DNA of 64,000 nucleotides from Rhodalgimonas zhirmunskyi (GTDB lineage: Bacteria; Pseudomonadota; Alphaproteobacteria; Rhodobacterales; Rhodobacteraceae). Position numbers and translations under genes: made by a program. Where the stretch lies: positions 1,364,001-1,428,000 of the forward strand of contig JANFFA010000001.1 in NCBI GenBank assembly GCA_030848925.1, given 5' to 3'. Shown in pieces: positions 25,711 to 32,456 of this stretch. The notes under the pieces were generated by a model. It saw nothing but the letters and a program-made list of their open reading frames with translations. It searched no databases and had not been told where the DNA came from. Each line of letters begins with the position of its first letter. Position 1 is the first letter of the stretch.

Positions 25711-27014
25711 TGCGCTGGAAGACCGACACCTATTCCGGCTGGGGCCGGGCATTGAAAGCCGAGGGCGAGTTGGCCCGCCCCGAACGTATTTCGGCGCTGA
25801 AGGCGCTGCCGCTGGCCCCGGCGATGGGCGCGCGGCGGTCCTATGGCGATGCGGCGCTGAATGACAGCGGTCGCGCGGTGGATATGACGCGGCTGGACCG
25901 GATCATCGGTTTCGATCCCGAAACCGGGCTGCTTGAGGCCGAAGCCGGGCTTTCGATTGCCGAGATGGTGCGGATCTTCGTGCCGCGCGGGTTTCTTCCC
26001 GCGGTGATGCCCGGCACCGGTTTTGCCACGCTGGGCGGCTGTATCGCGATGGATGTGCATGGCAAGAACCACCATCATGACGGATCGTTCGGCGCGCATG
26101 TCGAGGAAATCCGCCTGCTGCGCGGCGGCAAGGACGTGGTTATCAGCCGAGAGAAGCAGAAAGAGGTGTTCCGGGCCACGCTGGGCGGGTTGGGACAGAC
26201 CGGGGTGATCATGTCGGCCAAGATCCGGCTGCGCGAGATTCCCGGGCCTTCGATGCAGGTGCAGGAGCGCCGCGCCGAAAGCCTGGAAGAACATCTCAAC
26301 ATGCTGGATGCGTCGCAGGCGCGCTATACGGTGGGCTGGCTGGACGCGACGGCCAAGGGGGCCGCGATGGGCCGTGGTATCGTCGAAGAGGCCGAGCATG
26401 GCCATGCCGACGCCCCGGCCGAGGAAAAGGCCAAATCCGTGCCGGTCGATGCGCCGCGCTTTGCCCTGTCCAAACCGGTGGTGAAGGCGTTCAACGCGCA
26501 ATATTACCGCCGCATCCCCGAGGGCGGGCAGCGGCGGATGCGCTCGATCCCGGATTTCTTTTTCCCGCTGGACCGGATCCACGACTGGAACAAGCTTTAT
26601 GGCAAGCGCGGGTTTCACCAGTTTCAATGCGTGATCCCGCTGTCCGGGCGCGACGCCCTGCGCGGAATCGTCGAGGCGATTGCCAGCTCTGGACTGGCCT
26701 CGCCCTTGGCGGTGTTGAAGCGGTTGGGGCCGGAAGGCGAAGGGATGCTGTCCTTCCCGATGGAGGGCTACACGCTGGCCGTGGATTTCCCGGCCCGGGC
26801 CAAGACACCGGCGCTGATCGAAAAGCTGATCGCCCTGACGGCCGAGGCCGGTGGGCGGATTTATCTGGCCAAGGATTCGCTGGCCGATGGGGCGAGCGTG
26901 CGGGCGATGTACCCGGGTCACGCGAAATGGGCCGCGATCGCCGCCAAGGGCGATCCGGCGGGCGCATTGCAAACCGATTTGACACGGCGACTGGGCCTGA
27001 GGAGCGCGACATGA
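25710..27014 (+). CDS. DprE1-like FAD oxidase (polyprenylphosphoryl-ribose 2'-oxidase)
   Basis: A 434-aa flavoprotein of the vanillyl-alcohol oxidase family. In mycobacteria DprE1 oxidises decaprenylphosphoryl-ribose at C2', the first half of epimerisation to the arabinose donor. Visible motifs: GARRSYGDAALN (about 40-51), PGTGFATLGGCIAMDVHGKNHHHDGSFGAHV (split here as GTGFATLGGCIAMD then HGKNHHHDGSFG) for FAD binding, and the late LKRLGPEGEG and SFPMEGYTLAVDFP. The Cys targeted by benzothiazinones in M. tuberculosis aligns with Ala in TLAVDFP. The start overlaps the flippase-like gene and the stop overlaps the DprE2-like gene (ATGA). Confidence 0.88.
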   Translation: MRWKTDTYSGWGRALKAEGELARPERISALKALPLAPAMGARRSYGDAALNDSGRAVDMTRLDRIIGFDPETGLLEAEAGLSIAEMVRIFVPRGFLPAVMPGTGFATLGGCIAMDVHGKNHHHDGSFGAHVEEIRLLRGGKDVVISREKQKEVFRATLGGLGQTGVIMSAKIRLREIPGPSMQVQERRAESLEEHLNMLDASQARYTVGWLDATAKGAAMGRGIVEEAEHGHADAPAEEKAKSVPVDAPRFALSKPVVKAFNAQYYRRIPEGGQRRMRSIPDFFFPLDRIHDWNKLYGKRGFHQFQCVIPLSGRDALRGIVEAIASSGLASPLAVLKRLGPEGEGMLSFPMEGYTLAVDFPARAKTPALIEKLIALTAEAGGRIYLAKDSLADGASVRAMYPGHAKWAAIAAKGDPAGALQTDLTRRLGLRSAT

Positions 27015-27748
27015 ACAAGAACTGGATCATTCTGGGCGCCACATCCTCGATGGCGCGGGCGCTGGCGCGCGAATTGGCCGGGCGGGGCGACAACATCTTC
27101 CTTGCCGGGCGGGATATGGACGATCTTGAGCGGATCGCAACGGATTGCAGGATGCGCGGTACGGGTGAGGCGCGCGCGGTGAAGTTCGATGCGCGCAAGC
27201 TTGAGACATTCACACCGCTGATCGAAATGCTTTCCGATCAGGAGGGTGAGATCAACGCGGCGGTGTTCGTCGGCTCCATGCCCGAACAGGAGGAGATCGA
27301 CGCCGATCCCGCGCTGGTCGACGGCACGATCATCGACAGCTTTACCGGACCGGCGCGGTTCCTGACCATGCTTGCGCCCCTGATGGAGGCGCGCGGCGGC
27401 GGCACAGTTGTGGGTGTCGGTTCGGTCGCGGGTGACCGGGGCCGGGTTGGCAACTACGTCTATGGCGCGGCGAAGGCGGGGTTTCACACCTACCTCAGCG
27501 GCTTGCGCAACCGGCTGACGCGGGCGGGCGGGCATGTGGTGACGGTGAAGCCCGGCTTCGTGGATACGGCGATGACATGGGGGATCGAGGGGATGTTCCT
27601 TGTCGCCCCGCCCGAGAAGGTGGCCGGGGACATCCTGCGCGCGGTCGAGAAGCGCAAGAACGTGATCTATACGCCGTTCTTCTGGCGCTACATCATGTTG
27701 ATCATCCGCTCAATCCCCGAGCCGATCTTCAAGAAGCTCTCGATCTGA
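27011..27748 (+). CDS. DprE2-like short-chain dehydrogenase
   Basis: A 245-aa SDR reductase that would reduce the 2'-keto intermediate from the DprE1-like enzyme, completing conversion of a polyprenylphosphoryl-ribose to the arabinose epimer. The cofactor motif ILGATSSMARALA is at about 7-19 in place of the common TGxxxGxG; this ATSxMA form is typical of DprE2. The catalytic YGAAK (in NYVYGAAKAGFH) and the preceding Ser of GVGSVAGDRGR are present, and KPGFVDTAMT follows. It overlaps the DprE1-like gene by four bases, so the two are translationally coupled. The C-terminus is hydrophobic (about 225-240) and may touch the membrane. Confidence 0.87.
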   Translation: MNKNWIILGATSSMARALARELAGRGDNIFLAGRDMDDLERIATDCRMRGTGEARAVKFDARKLETFTPLIEMLSDQEGEINAAVFVGSMPEQEEIDADPALVDGTIIDSFTGPARFLTMLAPLMEARGGGTVVGVGSVAGDRGRVGNYVYGAAKAGFHTYLSGLRNRLTRAGGHVVTVKPGFVDTAMTWGIEGMFLVAPPEKVAGDILRAVEKRKNVIYTPFFWRYIMLIIRSIPEPIFKKLSI

Positions 27749-27760
27749 AGGGTTGGGCCT

Positions 27761-28942
27761 TCACAGGCCCAACCATTTGCCCCAAAGCCCCGCGGCGTAG
27801 AACATCAGCGCCAGCGTGATCATGATCAGGCCAATCCCGCGCTTGTCGCGCATGGCAAAGACGATCGGGTCGTAATCCTGCTTGCCGTAAAAGCCCAAGC
27901 GCACCATGCGGAAAAGCCAGCCCGCCAGCGGGATCATCGCCACCCACAGCCACCAGCGAGCGGGATAGAGCGCGATGGCCTGCGGGCTGATCGTATAAAG
28001 AAAGAAGATCAGCAGCGACGCCGCCATGCCCAGCATGGACAGATTGAGCAGCGCGCCGCGATCCGGCCGCCCATAGCCCCGCCCCGGCAGGCGTTCGTCG
28101 CTGGTGGCCAGCGTCAGTTCGGTCAATCGCTTCACCGCGCCCAGCGTGATGAAGACCGGAAAGACGAAAACGATCATGTAAAGCGAGGTATCGACCGAAA
28201 CCGCCGCCGCCCCGGCCACCACGCGCACAGTATAGAGAGAGGCCAGCGTGCCGATATCGACCCAGCGCGCGCGTTTGAGCCGAAAGGAATAGACCAGCGA
28301 CAGCGCGACATAGCCCAGCGTGATCGCCACAAAGAGCCCGCCCAGCGCCGCGCCCACGCCCAGCGCGATGGCGGCAAGGACAAAGAAAGCGGCGATGCCC
28401 ACCCGCAATGGCACCGCGCCGCTGGCGAAAGGGCGCTTGCATTTCTTGGGGTGCAGGCGATCCGCTTCCAGATCGAGCAGGTCGTTGACCATATAGATCG
28501 AAGAGGCAGCAGCCGAGAAGGCCACCATGCCCAGCGCCACCTGTAGCAACGCGGCCCATTCAAAGCGGTGCGCGGCCAGCAGCGGAAGCAGCAGCAGGAT
28601 GTTCTTGACCCATTGATGCGGTCGCATGGCGCGCAACAACCCGCGCGCCGACCAGTTCTGGCGGATCTTCTCACCGGGGCCGGGGGCGGTGCCGTCAAGC
28701 CCGTGATGCGCCGCAAGCTCGGCGGCGATGGGATCGCTCTCGGCAAGATACACGCGGCGGCCCTCGGCGCGGGCCGCTTCGATCCGGGCCATCGCCTCGG
28801 AGGCGACGGGCAGAAGATCGGCGCGCAAGATGCCATCGCCGGTGATCGCGTCGAGCCGTCGTTCAAGCGCCGGATCGGTTTTCAGGAATCCCCCGCGCAG
28901 CGCAAGGACAAGTGGCGCGGTCTCACTCGGTGTCGCAGGCAT
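27761..28942 (-). CDS. UbiA-family phosphoribosyl/prenyltransferase with degenerate HAD-like N-terminus
   Basis: A 393-aa protein. The C-terminal 290 residues are a multi-span UbiA domain with MVNDLLDLEADRLHPKKCKRP, the NDxxDxxxD motif of decaprenyl-phosphate phosphoribosyltransferases, and later VKRLTELTLA. It would make polyprenylphosphoryl-5-phosphoribose from PRPP, the substrate route for the facing DprE1/DprE2-like pair. The first 100 residues resemble a shrunken HAD phosphatase domain (LVLALRGGFLKTD where active enzymes have VxDLDGTL), so the catalytic Asp residues are missing. The start at 28942 is supported by GGAGG six bases upstream. It converges with the DprE2-like gene, 12 bases apart, and its ATG overlaps the stop of the lytic transglycosylase gene. 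Confidence 0.85.
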   Translation of the reverse strand: MPATPSETAPLVLALRGGFLKTDPALERRLDAITGDGILRADLLPVASEAMARIEAARAEGRRVYLAESDPIAAELAAHHGLDGTAPGPGEKIRQNWSARGLLRAMRPHQWVKNILLLLPLLAAHRFEWAALLQVALGMVAFSAAASSIYMVNDLLDLEADRLHPKKCKRPFASGAVPLRVGIAAFFVLAAIALGVGAALGGLFVAITLGYVALSLVYSFRLKRARWVDIGTLASLYTVRVVAGAAAVSVDTSLYMIVFVFPVFITLGAVKRLTELTLATSDERLPGRGYGRPDRGALLNLSMLGMAASLLIFFLYTISPQAIALYPARWWLWVAMIPLAGWLFRMVRLGFYGKQDYDPIVFAMRDKRGIGLIMITLALMFYAAGLWGKWLGL

Positions 28943-29811
28943 CAGTTGCCTCCGCTCACATCTATATTGAAGACGCAGCCATCGGAAAGCAGTTGCGGCG
29001 GTGTGCGGCACAGGCCCTTGGCCGTCTGGAACGCGGCCAGCACCTTGGGCACGTAATCGCGGGTTTCGACATAGGCCGGGACGCCCTTGGCGTTCTTGAC
29101 CGCGTTTTCGCCCGCGTTGTAGCCCGCCAGCACCAGCATCGGGTCACGGTCGAATGTCTTCATCAGGTGATCGAGGAAAGCGACACCGCCTTGGATGTTC
29201 TGATCGGGTTTGAGCGCGTCTTCGACACCGAAACGGGTGGCTGTGACCGGCATGAGTTGCATCAGGCCCTGCGCCCCTGCCCCGCTGACCGCGTCCGCAC
29301 GGCCCGCGGATTCGACCGCGATCACGGCCAGCACCAGCGCGGGCGACACTTCGGTTCCCACCGTGGCGCGCAGGATGTGCGCGCCTTGGGTGCGGGCGAT
29401 CTCTTGCAGGCCTTGCAGGCGGGGGGTGGTGACCGGGGATTTGCCGCCCGGCGGGTTGGCCACGCGGATCAGCGCCGCTTCGAGCCGCGCTGGCGCACCC
29501 TTGTCGAGATCGGGCGAGATGCTGTCCCAGAACCAGCTGTAGCGCCCGGTTGCGGCCGCCTGGGGCTTGGCAGGGGCAAGGGCGGCGACCTTGGGTTCTT
29601 CGGCCTTCTTGTTCAGCCGGGGGTTCTGTCGCGCCATGTCTTCGGGCGTGATGTGGATATTGATCCGCTTCTTGCGGCTGCCCTTGGAGGGGGGCGCCAC
29701 TTTCTTGAAGGTGAAATCTTCGAACGGTTTGGGCGCCTCGGCCACGGCGGGTGCGCCAAGTGCAATGCCACCTATAAGGGCGAACGCCGCCCGCGAAATG
29801 CTGCGTCCCAT
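28942..29811 (-). CDS. Lytic transglycosylase (SLT domain)
   Basis: Periplasmic muramidase-like enzyme of 289 aa. A signal peptide (about 1-25, cleavage near AVA-E) is followed by a Lys/Pro-rich linker to about residue 85. The SLT fold is seen from about 145: AVIAVESAGRADAVSGAGAQGLMQLMP with catalytic Glu, then AGYNAGENAV and YVETRDYVPKVL. The C-terminus has two Cys (LCRTPP, DGCVFN) that may pair. It is the first gene of a two-gene unit with the UbiA-family gene (one-base overlap), tying cell-wall remodelling to the polyprenyl sugar cluster by position only. Confidence 0.9.
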   Translation of the reverse strand: MGRSISRAAFALIGGIALGAPAVAEAPKPFEDFTFKKVAPPSKGSRKKRINIHITPEDMARQNPRLNKKAEEPKVAALAPAKPQAAATGRYSWFWDSISPDLDKGAPARLEAALIRVANPPGGKSPVTTPRLQGLQEIARTQGAHILRATVGTEVSPALVLAVIAVESAGRADAVSGAGAQGLMQLMPVTATRFGVEDALKPDQNIQGGVAFLDHLMKTFDRDPMLVLAGYNAGENAVKNAKGVPAYVETRDYVPKVLAAFQTAKGLCRTPPQLLSDGCVFNIDVSGGN

Positions 29812-30186
29812 GAAACCTGCTCTTTTGCCTCGTTTATCGTTGGCAAGAGTATCGCAAATCCGCAGCGCTCAAGCCAGATGGACCCTCGCAGAGCGCCCAA
29901 AACCCCGAAATTTATGCCACATTTACCACTATTCGGGCGCCCCCAAGAGCCAGATTAAGTTTTTCTTCACCTTTTATTCGTTGCAAAACAATAGCTTAAA
30001 GAAAGGTTTAAGCTGCCCTCCAAAAACACCTGAATTGCTAAAATCGCGCCCCAATCCTGCCCGAATCCGGGGGTTATATATGCTCATACCAAGTCGGCAA
30101 CGGACCAAACGAGAGAGAAACGGTCCATCAAGTTTGCCGCCAAGGTCTGAGAGAGAAACCTAACTGATCCTTTGGAGGGACGTACC
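29812..30186. other. AT-rich promoter region of the flp/Tad locus
   Basis: About 375 bases without a gene between the divergent lytic transglycosylase and flp genes. It holds an AT-rich stretch (29940-30020) with an inverted repeat at 29993-30014, and a possible -10 element (TTATATAT around 30074-30081). This is the likely control region of pilin expression. Confidence 0.55.
29993..30014. promoter_or_regulatory. Inverted repeat with CtrA-like half-sites upstream of flp
   Basis: AGCTTAAA-gaaagg-TTTAAGCT is a perfect 8-bp inverted repeat. It contains two TTAA half-sites separated by 8 bases; the CtrA consensus in alphaproteobacteria is TTAA-N7-TTAA, so spacing is one base off. Position 170 bases upstream of flp fits a regulator site. 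Confidence 0.4.
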
Positions 30187-30366
30187 ATGATCAAGTTCAT
30201 CAAGAATTTCCGCAAAGACGAAGACGGCGCTGTCACGGTTGACTGGGTTGTGCTGACCGCCGCTGTTGTTGGCCTGGCCGTTGCAGCTTACACCTCGATC
30301 GAAACCGCCACCACCGGCCTGACGGCTTCGACCGCAACCTACATCGGCAGCCAAGCACCGAACTAA
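30187..30366 (+). CDS. Flp-type pilin, copy 1
   Basis: A 59-aa Flp/Fap pilin precursor, the structural subunit of the Tad pilus. A basic leader (MIKFIKNFRKDEDG) is followed by the hydrophobic helix AVTVDWVVLTAAVVGLAVAAY. The prepilin peptidase should cut after Gly14. Positions 5-6 of the mature protein are Asp-Trp, where classical Flp pilins have Glu-Tyr. GGAGGG precedes the ATG. It is followed 93 bases later by a nearly identical copy, and its stop codon lies in the loop of a short palindrome. Confidence 0.93.
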   Translation: MIKFIKNFRKDEDGAVTVDWVVLTAAVVGLAVAAYTSIETATTGLTASTATYIGSQAPN

Positions 30367-30372
30367 GTTCGG
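30358..30372 (+). promoter_or_regulatory. Hairpin with the flp copy 1 stop codon in its loop
   Basis: CCGAAC-TAA-GTTCGG: a 6-bp perfect stem whose 3-base loop is the TAA stop codon. The same element recurs at flp copy 2. Confidence 0.6.
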
Positions 30373-30459
30373 CGCGACGGACCTGACGAAAACGACGGTC
30401 CAGACTGCTCATATCCGGGTTTGACATAAACCCAAACTAATCCTTTGGAAGGACATACC

Positions 30460-30639
30460 ATGATCAAGTTCATCAAAAATTTTCGCAAAGACGAAGACGG
30501 CGCTGTCACGGTTGACTGGGTTGTGCTGACCGCCGCTGTTGTTGGCCTCGCCGTCGCAGCTTACAGCTCGATCGAGACCGCCACCACCGGCCTGACGGCT
30601 TCGACCGCGACCTACATCGGCAGCCAGGCACCGAACTAA
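30460..30639 (+). CDS. Flp-type pilin, copy 2
   Basis: A second 59-aa pilin that differs from copy 1 by a single residue (Ser for Thr at position 37, AAYSSIE versus AAYTSIE). Sequence upstream (CCTTTGGAAGGACATACC) and downstream is also similar, and the repeat period from ATG to ATG is 273 bases, so this is a tandem duplication or a pair kept alike by gene conversion. Most synonymous sites are identical. It is followed by an imperfect GC-rich hairpin that may reduce read-through into the rest of the locus. Confidence 0.93.
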   Translation: MIKFIKNFRKDEDGAVTVDWVVLTAAVVGLAVAAYSSIETATTGLTASTATYIGSQAPN

Positions 30640-30645
30640 GTTCGG
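30631..30645 (+). promoter_or_regulatory. Hairpin with the flp copy 2 stop codon in its loop
   Basis: Same CCGAAC-TAA-GTTCGG palindrome as in copy 1, with the stop codon as loop. Confidence 0.6.
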
Positions 30646-30665
30646 CGCGACCTGCCAAGGTCTTG

Positions 30666-30699
30666 AGGGGGCGGCGCCCATTCGTGGCGCGGCCCCTTT
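30666..30699 (+). terminator. Imperfect GC-rich hairpin after flp copy 2
   Basis: GGGGGCGGCGCC pairs imperfectly with GGCGCGGCCCC across a 7-base loop, followed by TTTA. It could be a partial terminator that gives excess pilin mRNA over assembly genes. Confidence 0.5.
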
Positions 30700-30794
30700 A
30701 CCCTGAATGAAAGGGCGTCTGCCAGTTGCCCTGCCTGCCCCAGAGGGGACAAGCGAAACCAATGCCAGTTCTGTTTCACCGCCGGGAGGGTGAT

Positions 30795-30974
30795 ATGAAA
30801 AAACGTTTTGATGCTTTCATCCGCGACGAAGACGGTGCTGTCACAGTCGACTGGGTCGTTTTGACTGCCTTTGTCGTCACATTGATGGGCCTGGGATACG
30901 GCGCGCTCGAAACGTCGACGACCGATCTTTCGTCGCGTACCGGGACCTACATCTCGAGCCAGACACCGAATTGA
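30795..30974 (+). CDS. Flp-type pilin, divergent copy 3
   Basis: A third 59-aa pilin precursor starting MKKRFDAFIRDEDG, with the same cleavage site and mature start AVTVDWVVLTAF. The rest of the helix and the tail (LGYGALETSTTDLSSRTGTYISSQTPN) differ from copies 1 and 2, so this copy is older. GGGAGGG lies seven bases upstream of the ATG. It might be a minor pilin or an alternative subunit. Asp-Trp is again found at mature positions 5-6. Confidence 0.9.
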   Translation: MKKRFDAFIRDEDGAVTVDWVVLTAFVVTLMGLGYGALETSTTDLSSRTGTYISSQTPN

Positions 30975-31343
30975 TCTGCCTAAGCGGCCCGCAAACCGGA
31001 CATCTTTACCGGAGTCGCGGAACGGCCATTGTAGCCGGTGCGCTAGGCGATCCATTTCAGCGCCAGGATGACAGCCTGACCTTTGCCGGTCGGGCTTGAG
31101 GCGTTTTCAGGTCAAGGCCCGGCGCTGTGGGAATGACGCGCGACACCCCTGCCCCGCCTGCGCCGCGCCATGACAGCCCGGCCACCGCGTCAGAAGACGC
31201 TTTCGATGCCAATCGCTCATAAAGAAACACTGCGTTTCCCTTTTTCTGACACATTGGCATGCAACATCGGTCTTTAGAACAGCTGCCGCTCAACGGTGGC
31301 ATTCCGGGGGACCCCGGAGAGCAGATAAGGAAAGGTAAAACCC
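30975..31343. other. Intergenic region before cpaB
   Basis: About 370 bases without a gene. The second half (31200-31330) is AT-richer and is the likely cpaB promoter region, with AAGGAAAGG as ribosome binding site just before the ATG. No strong hairpin terminator, conserved motif or small coding frame was recognised. Confidence 0.45.
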
Positions 31344-32201
31344 ATGCGAGCCGTATTCGGACTTGTCCTGATCGTGGGCCTCGGCCTGGCTGGCTTCGCC
31401 GTCTACATGACGAAGAACCAGTTCACCGCTTACGAGAACGAGATCGCCCAGCTGAGAGCCTCGGGCGGTGGAACGATCCCCACCGTCGATCTCTATGTTG
31501 CCAATAAGGCAATGCAATATGGAGATCCCGTCACCCCGGAAGACGTGCGACTGGTCAAATGGCCCGCCAATGTGCAGCCAGAGGGTGTGTTCTATACAGA
31601 GGAACAGCTTTTCCCGATCCCGGGCGAAAACCGGGTGATGCTGCGCACGATCGACGCGAACGAAGCGCTGACCGCAGTGAAGGTGACCAAGCCGGGCGAA
31701 ACCGCCGGGATTTCATCGGTTCTTGCCCGTGGCATGCGCGCCTTTACCATTAAGGTTGACGTGTCCTCGGGCGTGTCTGGTTTCCTGCGTCCGGGCCACA
31801 ACGTTGATATTTACTGGACCGGTGAGGTCAACCCGTCGAGCGGGGATCGCCGCGAAGTGACCAAACTGATCGAAGCGGGTGTCGGGATTATCGCGATCGA
31901 CCAATCGGCAAATGTGGATGCGCCGGCCAATACCATCGCCCGCACCGTGACCGTGGCGATCCGCCCCGAACAAGTGGCCGGCCTGGCACAGGCGCAATCG
32001 ACCGGGCGGCTTTCGCTGTCGCTTGTCGGGGCAAATGACGACAGCATTTCGTCGAATATCGAGATTGACCAGAACAAGCTGCTCGGAATTGTCGAGGAAG
32101 TGGCCGCGCCAGAGCCCGAGGTGATCGAGAAGAAAGTCTGCACCATCCGCAAGCGGCAGGGTGTGGAAGTGATCGAGATCCCGATCCCCTGCACCAACTA
32201 A
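31344..32201 (+). CDS. cpaB: Flp pilus assembly protein CpaB
   Basis: Periplasmic, membrane-anchored component of the Tad secretion system that supports the outer-membrane secretin. The 285-aa product has an N-terminal membrane segment (about 4-22), an SAF-like domain (PTVDLYVANKAMQYGDPVTPEDVRLVKWP, about 46-74), then the CpaB/RcpC domain (GMRAFTIKVDVSSGVSGFLRPGHNVDIYWT). The C-terminus has two Cys (KKVCTIRK, IPIPCTN) that may form a disulfide. A strong terminator follows, so cpaC is transcribed separately or by read-through. Confidence 0.93.
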   Translation: MRAVFGLVLIVGLGLAGFAVYMTKNQFTAYENEIAQLRASGGGTIPTVDLYVANKAMQYGDPVTPEDVRLVKWPANVQPEGVFYTEEQLFPIPGENRVMLRTIDANEALTAVKVTKPGETAGISSVLARGMRAFTIKVDVSSGVSGFLRPGHNVDIYWTGEVNPSSGDRREVTKLIEAGVGIIAIDQSANVDAPANTIARTVTVAIRPEQVAGLAQAQSTGRLSLSLVGANDDSISSNIEIDQNKLLGIVEEVAAPEPEVIEKKVCTIRKRQGVEVIEIPIPCTN

Positions 32202-32243
32202 GCAGAGCGGAAACGGCGGCTAAGTTGCCAGCACGAAACAGGA

Positions 32244-32275
32244 AAAGGCAGGGTCGTTCAGCGCCCTGCCTTTTT
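32244..32275 (+). terminator. Rho-independent terminator after cpaB
   Basis: A 10-bp stem AAAGGCAGGG / CCCTGCCTTT with a 10-base loop, followed by T residues. Confidence 0.88.
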
Positions 32276-32366
32276 CGTTTGGGTGAAATAAATGCGAAAA
32301 TCAAACCGGCCCGCATTTCCGTCTGTTGCGCGTTATCCACATAAACTGCCGGGTGGAAGCCTTTGA

Positions 32367-32378
32367 TTATTGCAATAA
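32367..32378. promoter_or_regulatory. 12-bp palindrome upstream of cpaC
   Basis: TTATTGCAATAA is a perfect palindrome about 80 bases before the cpaC ATG, in an AT-rich stretch after the cpaB terminator. A second small inverted repeat (TGCG-ttctca-CGCA) follows at 32381-32394. Candidate operator for the cpaC unit. Confidence 0.35.
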
Positions 32379-32456
32379 AATGCGTTCTCACGCATGGTGC
32401 TGCACAATACGGGCGATAAGACCCACAAACGAGGCGTGATCGGAGAGGCAGGTCAC

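Noticed and set aside
32281-32400. FNR box at TTGATTATTGCAA before cpaC
   Set aside because: Only the first half-site matches; the second half is GCAAT rather than TCAA. The perfect palindrome overlapping it is the better description.
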